Assembly: GCA_902623075.1 (NCBI GenBank) | Contig: CACNSD010000004.1 | Coordinates: 39,690 to 103,689 of the forward strand | Source of the DNA: an uncultured Pelagibacteraceae bacterium | Lineage (GTDB): Bacteria; Pseudomonadota; Alphaproteobacteria; Pelagibacterales; Pelagibacteraceae | Direction of reading: 5' to 3' | Length of the DNA stretch: 64,000 bases | Shown here: one piece after another, positions 8,413 through 17,816 of the stretch | Position numbering within the stretch: position 1 is the stretch's first letter | Layout of the letters: the number at the start of each line of letters is the position of its first letter | Translations under genes and position numbers: made by a program | Notes under the pieces: generated by a model | The model's database searches: none | Told to the model about the DNA's origin: nothing | The model's input: the letters and a program-made list of their open reading frames with translations, nothing else

Positions 8413-8901
8413 ATGCCATCTAAAAATAATATTAAGCAGAGAAGCCAGTCCATTCAAGGGCTAAGATCTTTTAAAGACACTTTGCCAAAAAATGTTAAAA
8501 AAATTATTAATAAAAAAGGTCAAATTTATTCAGAAACTCTCAGTAACTGGAAATACATAGTAGGAGTTGAACTTTTTAACGTCTGTTACCCAAAAACATT
8601 CAAAAACTCAAATAGATTCGGTGTCAGCACTCTTGTAGTAATGGTTAAAAGAGGACACGAGGTAGACATGGAGTATTCTAAGAAAGATATTATCAATAAT
8701 ATGAACAATTATTTTGGATATTCTGTCGTTGAAAAAATAAAATTAGTAACTTTTGACGATCACCAGAAAATATCTTTAGAAAATGAGAAAAATACTAAAA
8801 ATGTGTCAATAAATAAATATAAAAAAAGGCTTAATGATGTTAAGAACGACAAAATTAAAAAATCATTAATAGAACTAACAAAAGTTTTTAGAAAAAAATG
8901 A
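8413..8901 (+). CDS. DUF721 (DciA-related) protein
   Basis: A 162-residue basic protein. The region around TLSNWKYIVGVELFNVCYPKTFK and the following strand VSTLVVMVKRGHEVDMEYSKKDI matches the DUF721 fold. DciA, from the same family, helps load the replicative helicase in bacteria lacking DnaC; whether this short alphaproteobacterial version does so is unproven. The order mutY (divergent), DUF721, DsbA-like and smc is conserved in alphaproteobacteria. The ATG at 8413 touches the mutY ATG, and no clear Shine-Dalgarno sequence is visible. The stop overlaps the next gene (ATGA). Confidence 0.8.
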   Translation: MPSKNNIKQRSQSIQGLRSFKDTLPKNVKKIINKKGQIYSETLSNWKYIVGVELFNVCYPKTFKNSNRFGVSTLVVMVKRGHEVDMEYSKKDIINNMNNYFGYSVVEKIKLVTFDDHQKISLENEKNTKNVSINKYKKRLNDVKNDKIKKSLIELTKVFRKK

Positions 8902-9476
8902 AAAAAATTTTTTTTATATTTCTTATTTTTATTTGTGCTTCTTCAAGTGCCTATTCTAAAGAAATTAAAAGAATAATTGTTGGAAATATAGATGCCAAAA
9001 TTTCGATAATTGCCTTTGAGTCAATGACTTGCAGTCATTGTGCAGATTTTCATAAAAAAGTGTTTCCTAAACTTAAAGAGGAATATCTTGATACGGGACT
9101 CGCAAAAATCGAATTTAGACATTTCCCATTAGATTTAGCAGCACTTAATGCATCAAAAGTTTCTCAATGTAAAAATGACGGAAATTCAGATATCTTGGAA
9201 AGCTTATACGCTAATCAACAAAAATGGGTCAAAGGAAGTTCAATACAAGAGGCAAATAAAAATCTTCAAAAATTTTTAAAAAGTGAGGGATTTAGTATTG
9301 ATTTTGAAAGTTGTATAAATAATCAGGAAATTGAGGATTTTGTGTTAAACGATCGAATCGATGGAGCAAAAAACTTCAAAGTGAACGCAACTCCTACGAT
9401 AATTATCAATAAAGAAAAATTTGAAGAAACTCTAAATTATAAAAATTTAAAAAAAGCGCTAGAAAAACTGATATAA
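8898..9476 (+). CDS. DsbA-family thiol-disulfide oxidoreductase
   Basis: A periplasmic thioredoxin-fold protein of 192 residues. A signal peptide covers about residues 1-20 (ending AYSKE). FESMTCSHCADFH holds the redox pair C45-x-x-C48, and VNATPTIIIN carries the cis-proline loop. The length and the CSHC centre fit DsbA/BdbD-like proteins that form or isomerise disulfides in exported proteins. Two further cysteines, in SQCKND and ESCINN, could form a structural disulfide. The gene overlaps the DUF721 gene by 4 bases and is followed 8 bases later by smc. Confidence 0.9.
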   Translation: MKKIFFIFLIFICASSSAYSKEIKRIIVGNIDAKISIIAFESMTCSHCADFHKKVFPKLKEEYLDTGLAKIEFRHFPLDLAALNASKVSQCKNDGNSDILESLYANQQKWVKGSSIQEANKNLQKFLKSEGFSIDFESCINNQEIEDFVLNDRIDGAKNFKVNATPTIIINKEKFEETLNYKNLKKALEKLI

Positions 9477-9484
9477 GTTAGTGC

Positions 9485-12058
9485 ATGGAGTTTAAAAAAA
9501 TCCAATTAAACGGATTTAAATCTTTTGCTGAAAAAACCAACTTCTTAATTGAAGATGGTCTTACTGGTATTGTGGGTCCTAACGGCTGTGGAAAATCTAA
9601 CATTGTAGAGTCTTTAAGATGGGTAATGGGAGAGACTTCGGCAAAAAGTATGCGTGGATCTGGTATGGAGGATGTTATATTTTCAGGAACATCTAATAAA
9701 GCATCAAAAAATATTGCAGAAGTATCAATCGAAGTTGAAAACAAAGATAAAGAAGGTCCTATCCAATACCGTGAAACTGAACAAATACAAGTCAGAAGAA
9801 AAATAGAAAAAGATAAAGGATCTAAATTTTACATTAATGATAAAGAAGTAAGAGCAAGAGATGCGCAAATGTTTTTTGCAGATCTTTCAACTGGTGCACA
9901 CTCTCCATCTATGATTAGCCAAGGAAGAATAGGCGCATTGGTAACTGCGAAACCAACAGATAGACGGGCTATTTTAGAAGAAGCTGCAGGAATATCTGGT
10001 TTACATGTTAGAAGACATGAGGCTGAATTAAGATTAGGTGCGGCTGAGAATAATTTAAAAAGAGCAGATGAACTAAGAAGACAGCAAGAAAAACAGTTGG
10101 CAAATCTTCAAAAGCAAGCTGAAGAGGCAACAAAGTACAAACTAATTTCAGATCAAATTAAAAAAATTGAAGCAGGTTTGTATTATTTAAAATTATTAGA
10201 AATAGACAAAGAAATTAGAATAGAAAATGAAATTAATACTGAGGCCGAAGGAGAAGTAGAAGGATTTAATAATAAAATATCTGAATTAGAAAATTCAATT
10301 AAAACTTTTACAGATAAAGTAAATCCATTGAGAGAAAAAAATATAGAAAATTTATCAAGGATACAAAGACTTAATCTAGAACTTCAAAGTTTAGATGAAG
10401 AAAATACAAGAATTCAAGATGAGATAGAAAGCATCAAAAAATCAATTCAAACACTTGATGATGATATCACGAGAGAAAAAGGAATTATTATAGACGCTAA
10501 CTCAAACGAAAAAAGATTGAAGGAAGAAAAAACTGAATTAATTGAGACAGATTCGAAGTATTTTGAAACAGAAAAATTATCAAATGAAGAATTAGAAAGT
10601 GCAAAAAATAAACTTAAAGAAGAACAAAAAGCTATTGATGAAGTTGTAAACAGTTTAGCAGATGAAACTGTAAATATAAGTGTTGGTCCAATAAGAAACG
10701 TAAAAAATACAATATCCAAGGTAAAAGAATTAATAGATAGTAATGAAATAAATCAAGCAGTAACACTTCTAGATAGATGCAACATGGAGCTAGATAGTTT
10801 TTTAAATGATTTAAAAAATGAGAGATCTAGAGGCGAGTTATTAGGAGTAAGTGAAAAATCAGAAAATATAAAATTACTCCAAGAAAAATATGCTGATGCA
10901 TATAGTAAAAACCAATCAATTAAAAATGAGTCTATAAAAAGAAATGAAAGAATTAAAACCATTGAAACAGAAATTGAAAGTTGGATAAATTTATTAACCA
11001 ACTCAGAAAAAATGGTTAGTGAATTAACACAAAGAAAAGAAAAATTATCAAAACAATTAAGTGATTTAGAAAACCAGCCTAGAGCGCAGGCAGAAAGAAA
11101 AGGTCAAATTTCAGAAAATTTAAGAATTTCAGATAAAGAAAAAATTGATAATGAAGCGATTATAGATGAAACAGATCAAAAAATTGAAATGTTAAGAACA
11201 CAATTAAATGAGATACAAGAACAGTCAATTCAAATTAGAGAAAGAAAAGCAAGCTCAGGAGCTACAATTGAAGGTCTGCAAAAAAGAAAAAATGATCTCC
11301 TTGATAGAATTAGTTCTGAGCTAAATTTGAATGAAGATAATATTTTAGACAATTCAAATTTAAACGGAGTAGAAGAACTTCCAAATCCAGTTGATCAAGA
11401 AGATGCTTTGGACAAGAAAAAACAAGAAAGAGAAAAATTAGGATCTGTAAATTTAAAAGCAGATGAAGAAACAAGTAAATATGAAGAAGAGATAAAAAAA
11501 ATGGAACAGGATCGTGCTGACCTTGTTACTGCTATTGTGAAACTGAAAGATAGCATCAATGAACTTAATCAAAAAGGAAGGGAAAGATTGACTGAAGCTT
11601 TTGAAAAAGTTAATAGAAAATTTAATGAAGTTTATACAAAACTTTTCAATGGTGGAAGTGCCAAATTAGAATTGGTTGACTCTGATGATCCACTTGAAGC
11701 AGGTTTAGAAATGTTAGTTAGTCCCCCAGGAAAAAGACTTCAATCTATAACTTTGTTATCTGGGGGGGAACAAGCACTGACTGCCCTCTCATTAATCTTT
11801 GCAGTATTTTTAACAAACCCTTCACCTATATGTGTTTTAGATGAGGTTGATGCACCACTTGACGATGCTAACGTAACAAGATTTTGTAGTCTACTTGAGG
11901 AACTAATAAAAATAACCAATACCAAATTCATAATTGTAACTCATCATGCTTTAACTATGTCAAAAATGAACAGACTATATGGGGTCACTATGCCTCAAAA
12001 AGGAATTAGTCAACTTGTAGCTGTTGATTTACAAAAAGCAGAAAGTATGGTTGCTTAA
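9485..12058 (+). CDS. smc: Chromosome segregation ATPase SMC, short form without a recognisable hinge
   Basis: SMC proteins organise and segregate the chromosome. The N-terminal head has Walker A GPNGCGKS (residues 31-38) and ends near SGLHVRRHEAELRLG; the C-terminal head has the signature LSGGEQ (758-763), Walker B VLDEVDAPLDD (784-794) and the H-loop THHALT (819-824). Between them are two charged coiled-coil arms (about 165-395 and 456-650). At 857 residues it is roughly 300 shorter than common bacterial SMCs. The middle (395-455) is a short helical stretch without the globular, glycine-rich hinge that normally dimerises SMCs. No frameshift is seen; heads and arms are intact. The ATG follows the DsbA-like gene by 8 bases. 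Confidence 0.95.
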   Translation: MEFKKIQLNGFKSFAEKTNFLIEDGLTGIVGPNGCGKSNIVESLRWVMGETSAKSMRGSGMEDVIFSGTSNKASKNIAEVSIEVENKDKEGPIQYRETEQIQVRRKIEKDKGSKFYINDKEVRARDAQMFFADLSTGAHSPSMISQGRIGALVTAKPTDRRAILEEAAGISGLHVRRHEAELRLGAAENNLKRADELRRQQEKQLANLQKQAEEATKYKLISDQIKKIEAGLYYLKLLEIDKEIRIENEINTEAEGEVEGFNNKISELENSIKTFTDKVNPLREKNIENLSRIQRLNLELQSLDEENTRIQDEIESIKKSIQTLDDDITREKGIIIDANSNEKRLKEEKTELIETDSKYFETEKLSNEELESAKNKLKEEQKAIDEVVNSLADETVNISVGPIRNVKNTISKVKELIDSNEINQAVTLLDRCNMELDSFLNDLKNERSRGELLGVSEKSENIKLLQEKYADAYSKNQSIKNESIKRNERIKTIETEIESWINLLTNSEKMVSELTQRKEKLSKQLSDLENQPRAQAERKGQISENLRISDKEKIDNEAIIDETDQKIEMLRTQLNEIQEQSIQIRERKASSGATIEGLQKRKNDLLDRISSELNLNEDNILDNSNLNGVEELPNPVDQEDALDKKKQEREKLGSVNLKADEETSKYEEEIKKMEQDRADLVTAIVKLKDSINELNQKGRERLTEAFEKVNRKFNEVYTKLFNGGSAKLELVDSDDPLEAGLEMLVSPPGKRLQSITLLSGGEQALTALSLIFAVFLTNPSPICVLDEVDAPLDDANVTRFCSLLEELIKITNTKFIIVTHHALTMSKMNRLYGVTMPQKGISQLVAVDLQKAESMVA

Positions 12059-12067
12059 ACCAAATAA

Positions 12068-12343
12068 ATGCCAAAAGACCCTTTCAAAACTCGCTTAGAG
12101 ATTGCAAAAAATAAGATTTCAAAGAAAAATCTCTACAATAAGAAGAATGACCCCTCGCCTATAGGCACTGCATTCAAATTGAGCACAGAACTAGTCTCTG
12201 CAGTGGCCGTGGGTACAATTATTGGGTTTATTTTTGACAAGACCTTTGGTACTAAACCCTGGTTTATATTAATATTTTTTTTTGTGGGAGTAGTTGCTGG
12301 AATAACAAATGTGATTAGATCTGCAAAAAAAATGCAAAAATAA
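12068..12343 (+). CDS. atpI: ATP synthase assembly protein AtpI-like
   Basis: A 91-residue protein with two membrane segments, around AVAVGTIIGFIFDKTFG and WFILIFFFVGVVAGITNVI, in the pattern of the AtpI/Atp-gene-1 family. AtpI helps assemble the c-ring of F0. The gene begins the F0 cluster nine bases after smc and nine bases before atpB, which supports the assignment more strongly than the short sequence itself. Confidence 0.88.
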   Translation: MPKDPFKTRLEIAKNKISKKNLYNKKNDPSPIGTAFKLSTELVSAVAVGTIIGFIFDKTFGTKPWFILIFFFVGVVAGITNVIRSAKKMQK

Positions 12344-12351
12344 TAAGTACT

Positions 12352-13086
12352 ATGGCAGCAAATCCTATGTCCCAATTCAACGTTTATAGAATTGGACCAG
12401 AAATTAAAGTTGGAGCATTCGATATATCTTTTACGAACGCAAGTTTGTTTATGATTTTAAGTACTGTATCTATTTTGTTAATCTTTAATTTAGGATCAAA
12501 AAAAAATTCAGTACTACCAAACAAAATTCAGTTATTAGCAGAACTTAGCTATACCTTTGTATCCAAAATGATTAGCGATACAGCTGGATCAAAAGCTAAA
12601 CCATACTTTGCATTTATATTTTCTCTATTCATGTTTGTATTATTTTGCAACATGTTTGGAATGATACCTTATACTTTCACCGTAACTAGTCATATAATTG
12701 TAACATTTGTACTTGCAGCATTTATATTTATTGGGGTGACTGTAATTGGCTTTATTAAGCATGGATTTGGATATTTAAAATTATTTGTCCCAAGTGGAGT
12801 ACCTGCAGTTTTACTCCCATTGATTGTTGTTATAGAAATTATTTCTTATTTGAGTAGACCGATAAGTTTATCAGTTAGATTGTTCGCTAATATGATGGCT
12901 GGTCATACAATGATGAAAGTTTTCGGAGGCTTTGTAATTAGTCTTGGAATAGTCGGTGGATGGCTTCCACTAAGTTTTTCGGTTGCTTTAACAGGTTTGG
13001 AGATCTTAGTTGCTTTTCTTCAAGCTTATGTTTTTGCAATCTTAACCTGCATCTATTTAAATGATGCATTAAATTTACACCATTAA
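12352..13086 (+). CDS. atpB: ATP synthase F0 subunit a
   Basis: The 244-residue membrane protein forms the proton half-channels facing the c-ring. The essential arginine lies in SVRLFANMMAGH, and the C-terminal helix LQAYVFAILTCIYLNDA is characteristic. About five or six hydrophobic segments are visible. It sits between atpI and atpE, as in other alphaproteobacteria where F0 and F1 genes are in separate operons; no F1 genes are in this window. Confidence 0.97.
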   Translation: MAANPMSQFNVYRIGPEIKVGAFDISFTNASLFMILSTVSILLIFNLGSKKNSVLPNKIQLLAELSYTFVSKMISDTAGSKAKPYFAFIFSLFMFVLFCNMFGMIPYTFTVTSHIIVTFVLAAFIFIGVTVIGFIKHGFGYLKLFVPSGVPAVLLPLIVVIEIISYLSRPISLSVRLFANMMAGHTMMKVFGGFVISLGIVGGWLPLSFSVALTGLEILVAFLQAYVFAILTCIYLNDALNLHH

Positions 13087-13103
13087 TAACAGAGGAGGAT
13101 ATA

Positions 13104-13331
13104 ATGGAATTAGAAGCAGCAAAAATGATCGGAGCAGGTTTAGCAGCAATTGCTTTAGCTGGAGCCGGTGTTGGTATCGGAATAATTTTTGGAAATTATT
13201 TGTCTGGTGCGATGAGAAATCCATCTGCAGCGCAAAAACAATTTCCTAACTTGCTTTTAGGTTTCGCACTTGCAGAAGCCACAGGGTTATTTGGATTGGT
13301 AGTTGCGTTAATCATTCTCTTTGCTTTTTAA
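13104..13331 (+). CDS. atpE: ATP synthase F0 subunit c
   Basis: A 75-residue hairpin of two membrane helices that forms the proton-driven rotor ring. The first helix has the glycine-rich AGAGVGIGIIFG; the second carries the ion-binding carboxylate Glu58 in GFALAEATGLFG. A strong ribosome-binding site, AGGAGG, lies seven bases before the ATG, much better than its neighbours, which fits the need for many copies of this subunit. Nothing suggests sodium specificity. Confidence 0.97.
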   Translation: MELEAAKMIGAGLAAIALAGAGVGIGIIFGNYLSGAMRNPSAAQKQFPNLLLGFALAEATGLFGLVVALIILFAF

Positions 13332-13335
13332 ATTG

Positions 13336-13926
13336 ATGGTTAAAAAAATATATTTTCAGTCAATATTTTTTAGCTTCTTTTTTATCAAAGAATCTTTTGC
13401 TGCTGAAAGTGGAGGAATGCCTCAATTAAATCCAGAGTTTTGGATTTCTCAAATTTTTTGGCTAATACTTACTTTTGGTATTATGTATTTAGTTTTATCT
13501 AAATTAATACTACCAAAAATTAGTGGTAACTTAGAGTCGAGAAAATCTCAAATATTAGAAAATATTGAGGCTGCTGAGAAACAGAGAGAAGATAGTGATG
13601 CAAAGCTAAAAGAATATGATGAAATTATATCTAAAAGCAAACTTGAGGCTAATAGTATTTTCAATCAATCCAGAGAAAAAGCGATAAAAGACATTAGTGC
13701 AAAAAGACAAATTCTTGACAAGCAAATTGATAGTGAAATCGCTGAAGCTGAAAAAGAAATAGATTTATTGAGAAGAAGTGCGCCAAATAAAATAAATCAG
13801 ATAGCCATTGAGACTTCATCTGAGTTATTACAAAAACTTATAGGTACAGAAGTAAATAATAGCAGTATATCTGCAATTGTTGAAGATCTATCTAAAAGAA
13901 ATGGAGATAAATACTATGGCAATTGA
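13336..13926 (+). CDS. atpF': ATP synthase F0 subunit b'
   Basis: A peripheral stalk subunit of 196 residues. The N-terminus looks like a cleavable signal ending near SFAAES, which is usual for alphaproteobacterial b' subunits, followed by a membrane anchor (ISQIFWLILTFGIMYLVLSK) and a long charged helix. I chose ATG 13336; a TTG at 13321 would overlap the atpE end. Its last 11 bases overlap the following b-subunit gene, so the two stalk halves are probably translated together. Confidence 0.93.
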   Translation: MVKKIYFQSIFFSFFFIKESFAAESGGMPQLNPEFWISQIFWLILTFGIMYLVLSKLILPKISGNLESRKSQILENIEAAEKQREDSDAKLKEYDEIISKSKLEANSIFNQSREKAIKDISAKRQILDKQIDSEIAEAEKEIDLLRRSAPNKINQIAIETSSELLQKLIGTEVNNSSISAIVEDLSKRNGDKYYGN

Positions 13927-14413
13927 TGCAACATTTTGGGTAGCCGTATCATTTATTATTTTTTTTGGAGTTTTAATTTATTTTAAGATCCCTCAAAAAG
14001 TTTCTGAAATTTTAGATAAAATGATATCCGACATTAAAAGTGAAATTGATGAAAGTGAAAAACTAAGGACTGAAGCAAAAACGCTGTTGGAAAACTCACA
14101 AAAAAAATTAGATACAGCTCAGTCTGTTAGCAACGAAATTATTGAGAATGCCAAAAAAGATGCTGACAGATTGATAATTGAAATGAATGATAAGTTTCAT
14201 AAATCATCAGAAATTAAAAAAAATTTAGCTGAAAATAAAATAAGTCAGATGAAAGAAACTGCTATAAAGGAAATTAAGGATGTATCTATAAAGATTGCTG
14301 TGGACTCGGTTAAAAAAATAATAACTACATCTGTGGACAAGTCAAAGTTAGACTCTGTGTTTCAAAAAAATTTAGATGAAACTAAAGAAGAGTTAAAAAA
14401 AATTAACTCATAA
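13916..14413 (+). CDS. atpF: ATP synthase F0 subunit b
   Basis: The second peripheral stalk subunit, 165 residues. It starts MAIDATFWVAVSFIIFFGVL, the membrane anchor, and continues as an amphipathic charged helix that reaches toward F1. The ATG at 13916 is chosen over a TTG 39 bases upstream because the anchor then lies at the N-terminus as in homologues. It overlaps the b' gene by 11 bases and ends the F0 cluster. Confidence 0.93.
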   Translation: MAIDATFWVAVSFIIFFGVLIYFKIPQKVSEILDKMISDIKSEIDESEKLRTEAKTLLENSQKKLDTAQSVSNEIIENAKKDADRLIIEMNDKFHKSSEIKKNLAENKISQMKETAIKEIKDVSIKIAVDSVKKIITTSVDKSKLDSVFQKNLDETKEELKKINS

Positions 14414-14452
14414 TACACTTACAATTTTCTAAAAAAGCTATAAATTAATATA

Positions 14453-15913
14453 ATGAACTCTATAGTCATCGGATCAGGATTTGGTGGAATTGCAGCAGCT
14501 CTAAGACTTAAGGTAAAAGGGCATAAAGTAAAATTAATTGAAAAACATCCAGACCTAGGCGGTAGAGCTAGAGTTTTTAAAAGAAATGGATTTATATATG
14601 ATGCTGGACCAACAGTAATTACCGCACCTTATTTAATTAATGAGTTGTTTGAGTTATTCAACAAAGATCCAAAAAATTATATAGAGCTAACCCCACTTAA
14701 AATTTGGTACCAATTTATTTTTGAGGATAAAACCAAATTTAACTATTCTGGCGACGAAAATGAAATGAAAGATCAAATTAAGAAGCTTAGCAATGAAGAT
14801 GTAAATGGATACGAAAAATTAGTTAATTTCACAAAAAAAATATTTGATAAAGGTTTTTCAGAACTCGCAGATGTACCATTTAACAAACCTTTTGTAATGA
14901 TGCAGCAATTACCTGCTCTTCTGAAACTTAAAAGCTATAAGTCAGTTTACTCATTAGTTTCATCTTTTATAAAAAATGAAAAGCTAAGAAGAATGCTTAG
15001 CATGCATCCTTTACTAGTTGGGGGAAATCCTTTTACTACTACTTCTATTTATGGATTAATTCTTTTTTTAGAAAAAAAATGGGGCATACATTATTCAATT
15101 GGAGGAACAGGAAATATAATTAAAGGTTTTGAAAAGTTAATGAATGAGGTCGGTATTGAAATAATAAAAAATAGTGAAGTAACAGAAATCATTACAAAGA
15201 ATAATAAGATAAGTGGTGTAAAATTAAATAATGAACATCTAATTGATGCTGATAATGTTATTTGTAATGCAGATCCACCAGCATTTTATGAAAAAATGTT
15301 AAACAAAAGCAACAGAAGTTCAATGTTGTTTAATTGGAAAAAAAATCGAATGGAATATTCAATGGGTTTATTTGTTTACTATTTTGGTACAAAAAAAGTT
15401 TATGAAAATGTTGAACACCATACAATAAAGTTTGGAGACAAGTATAAAGAACATCTTGATGATATATTTGATAAGAAAAAGTTAAATAATGATATCAGCT
15501 ATTATCTTCATAGACCCACAGCAACTGATAAAACAATGGCCCCAGAAGGAAATGATTGTTTTTATGTTTTGGTGCCTGTTCCTAACAATCAGTCAAAAAT
15601 TAATTGGGAAATTGAGGGTGAAAAAATGAAAAATCTTGTAATTAATAAAATGGAAAAGGATTTAATGCCAGATCTTAAGAACAATATAATTGAAGATTTT
15701 TTTCTTACACCTGACTATTTCGAAAAAGAATTAAATACAAAATTTGGATCAGGGTTTTCAATTCAACCTAAATTTACACAATCTGCATACTTCAGATTTC
15801 ATAATAAATCTGAGGTATTTGATGGTTTGTACTTTGTTGGCGCAGGTACACATCCAGGTGCTGGGGTTCCCGGTGTTCTCTCATCTGCGAAAGTTTTAGA
15901 TAAATTATTTTAA
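14453..15913 (+). CDS. crtI: Phytoene desaturase
   Basis: This FAD enzyme turns phytoene into lycopene. The 486-residue protein begins with the dinucleotide fold GSGFGGIAAALRL and the following EKHPDLGGRARVF, and ends with the CrtI signature near GLYFVGAGTHPGAGVPGVLSS. It opens a four-gene retinal operon; the 39-base gap before it is the likeliest promoter site. The stop (TAA) shares one base with the crtB ATG. No geranylgeranyl diphosphate synthase (crtE) is present in the window, so the substrate must come from a gene elsewhere. Confidence 0.95.
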   Translation: MNSIVIGSGFGGIAAALRLKVKGHKVKLIEKHPDLGGRARVFKRNGFIYDAGPTVITAPYLINELFELFNKDPKNYIELTPLKIWYQFIFEDKTKFNYSGDENEMKDQIKKLSNEDVNGYEKLVNFTKKIFDKGFSELADVPFNKPFVMMQQLPALLKLKSYKSVYSLVSSFIKNEKLRRMLSMHPLLVGGNPFTTTSIYGLILFLEKKWGIHYSIGGTGNIIKGFEKLMNEVGIEIIKNSEVTEIITKNNKISGVKLNNEHLIDADNVICNADPPAFYEKMLNKSNRSSMLFNWKKNRMEYSMGLFVYYFGTKKVYENVEHHTIKFGDKYKEHLDDIFDKKKLNNDISYYLHRPTATDKTMAPEGNDCFYVLVPVPNNQSKINWEIEGEKMKNLVINKMEKDLMPDLKNNIIEDFFLTPDYFEKELNTKFGSGFSIQPKFTQSAYFRFHNKSEVFDGLYFVGAGTHPGAGVPGVLSSAKVLDKLF

Positions 15914-16764
15914 TGTTATCTAAGAATTATTTAGCTGTTTACGCAAAATCATTTAACTGGGCGGGTTTTTTTTTACCAAAAAAAACCTATAAAAGATGCT
16001 CTATGCTTTATGATTTTTGTAGAGTAGCAGATAATATTGCTGATGATGAAAATGAAATTGAAGTAAAAAAAAATAATTTCATTAAATTTAGAAATAACTT
16101 TATAAATAAAAATTATGATGACCCAATAATTAAAAATATGTGGGATTTAATGAATGAATTCAATATTTCAAGAAAAATTGTAGATGATTTACTTGAAGGT
16201 ATTAATTCTGATATCAAAGAAGTCGTTAAACTAAATTCAAAAAAAGAAGTATTAATATATTCCTATAGAGTGGCTGGTACTGTTGGGTTGATGATGGCTA
16301 AAATATTACATGTAAGTAAAAGAACATCTTTAAAATCTGCTATTGATCTGGGAATTGCAATGCAACTAACGAATATTTCTCGAGATGTTGTCGAGGATAA
16401 AAAAAATAATAGATCATATATAAATGAAAGTTTTGAAGATATAGAGACTACAATCAAACTTTCAGAGAAATTTTATGATAACTCTTTCTACTCAATAAAA
16501 GAAATACCAATTACATTCAGATTTTCTATTCTAGTTGCAAGAAGAATTTATAGAAAAATAGGATATAATATTCTAAATAAAAAAAACTTAGAGAATTATA
16601 AAAAATCAGGGAAAATTTATGTTTCAAAAATAGAGAAAATAATTGAAACTTTTTTTTCTGTTTTTGATTTAATTAAATTATCACTTATAAGTAAGAACGA
16701 TAATAACATTGAACATGATCATGATTTGATTAATGAAGAAATAAATTTAGATGAAAGAATTTGA
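15913..16764 (+). CDS. crtB: Phytoene synthase
   Basis: The enzyme joins two geranylgeranyl diphosphates into phytoene. Both aspartate-rich motifs are present: RVADNIADD near residue 36 and NISRDVVEDKKNNRSYI near residue 155. The length of 283 is slightly short for the family but complete. It shares one base with crtI upstream and overlaps crtY by 14 bases, so crtI, crtB and crtY are likely translated in a coupled way. Confidence 0.94.
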   Translation: MLSKNYLAVYAKSFNWAGFFLPKKTYKRCSMLYDFCRVADNIADDENEIEVKKNNFIKFRNNFINKNYDDPIIKNMWDLMNEFNISRKIVDDLLEGINSDIKEVVKLNSKKEVLIYSYRVAGTVGLMMAKILHVSKRTSLKSAIDLGIAMQLTNISRDVVEDKKNNRSYINESFEDIETTIKLSEKFYDNSFYSIKEIPITFRFSILVARRIYRKIGYNILNKKNLENYKKSGKIYVSKIEKIIETFFSVFDLIKLSLISKNDNNIEHDHDLINEEINLDERI

Positions 16765-17815
16765 TTACATAATTATAGGTGGGGGTTGCTCAGGTCTCTC
16801 TTTAGCTTATGAGCTTGAAATTTTTGACAAATTAAAAGATAAGACTTTAGCAATCATTGAGCCAAGAGAAGATTATAAAAGAGATAAAACTTGGTCTTTT
16901 TGGAATGTTTTTTCTCATAACTTTGAAGACTGTGTTAAAAAAAGCTGGAATAATTTTACAATAAATACTCCAAATGAAACCAAATATATAGATTGTTCCT
17001 CTACTCCTTATGAGACAATTGACAGTGGTTTATTTTATGAAAAAATACTTTCAAGATTGAAATTAAACAAAAATATTCACTTCTTTAAAAATATAAATGA
17101 AGTAGATGCAACAAATTCATTTAGATTTAACAGTGTCACAAAAACTGAAAATACGCAAAATGAGTTATGGCAACACTTTTGTGGAGTCGAAATAGAGACT
17201 GATAAAGATTTTTTTGATGAAGAAATCTTTAATTTAATGGATTTTGCATGTGATCAAAGAAATAAGGTCCATTTTTTTTATACACTACCATTTACAAAAA
17301 GAAATGCATTAATTGAAACCACATGGATATCAGATCTTAATGATGGAAAACTAAAAGATTATGATAATCAAATTGATGATTATTTAAGTAAACACTTAAA
17401 TATAAGAAATTGTAAAATAAATTATAAGGAAACAGGTGCAATCCCACTTTTTAGACAAAATAATAAAAAAAAATTGAACGAAATTTATATAGGTGCGGCA
17501 GGAGACATGACTAGATTAAGTACAGGCTACACTTTCTTAAATATTCAAGAACATAGTAGATATATAAGAGAAAATATTGAAAATATTAAAAATGTTAACC
17601 TATATAAAATACAAAGCAAATACGATTTTTTAGATAAAATTTTGTTAAAAGTTCTAAAAAATAATTCAGCTGAAATGGGTAATATATTTTTTAAGGTTTT
17701 TAATTCTAAATCAAAAACAGCAATTAATTTTTTATCAAATAAAAGTAATTTTTTTGAAGATTTAGAAATTATCCAAAAAATGCCAAAATGGAAATTTCTT
17801 AAAGAAATTATTTAA
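16751..17815 (+). CDS. crtY: Lycopene beta-cyclase
   Basis: CrtY closes the two beta-ionone rings, making beta-carotene from lycopene. The 354-residue protein has the N-terminal dinucleotide fold IIGGGCSGLSLA, the following EPREDYKRDKTWSFW motif typical of bacterial CrtY, and GDMTRLSTGYTF toward the C-terminus. It overlaps crtB at its start, and blh begins one base after its stop. Confidence 0.93.
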   Translation: MKEFDYIIIGGGCSGLSLAYELEIFDKLKDKTLAIIEPREDYKRDKTWSFWNVFSHNFEDCVKKSWNNFTINTPNETKYIDCSSTPYETIDSGLFYEKILSRLKLNKNIHFFKNINEVDATNSFRFNSVTKTENTQNELWQHFCGVEIETDKDFFDEEIFNLMDFACDQRNKVHFFYTLPFTKRNALIETTWISDLNDGKLKDYDNQIDDYLSKHLNIRNCKINYKETGAIPLFRQNNKKKLNEIYIGAAGDMTRLSTGYTFLNIQEHSRYIRENIENIKNVNLYKIQSKYDFLDKILLKVLKNNSAEMGNIFFKVFNSKSKTAINFLSNKSNFFEDLEIIQKMPKWKFLKEII

Positions 17816-17816
17816 T

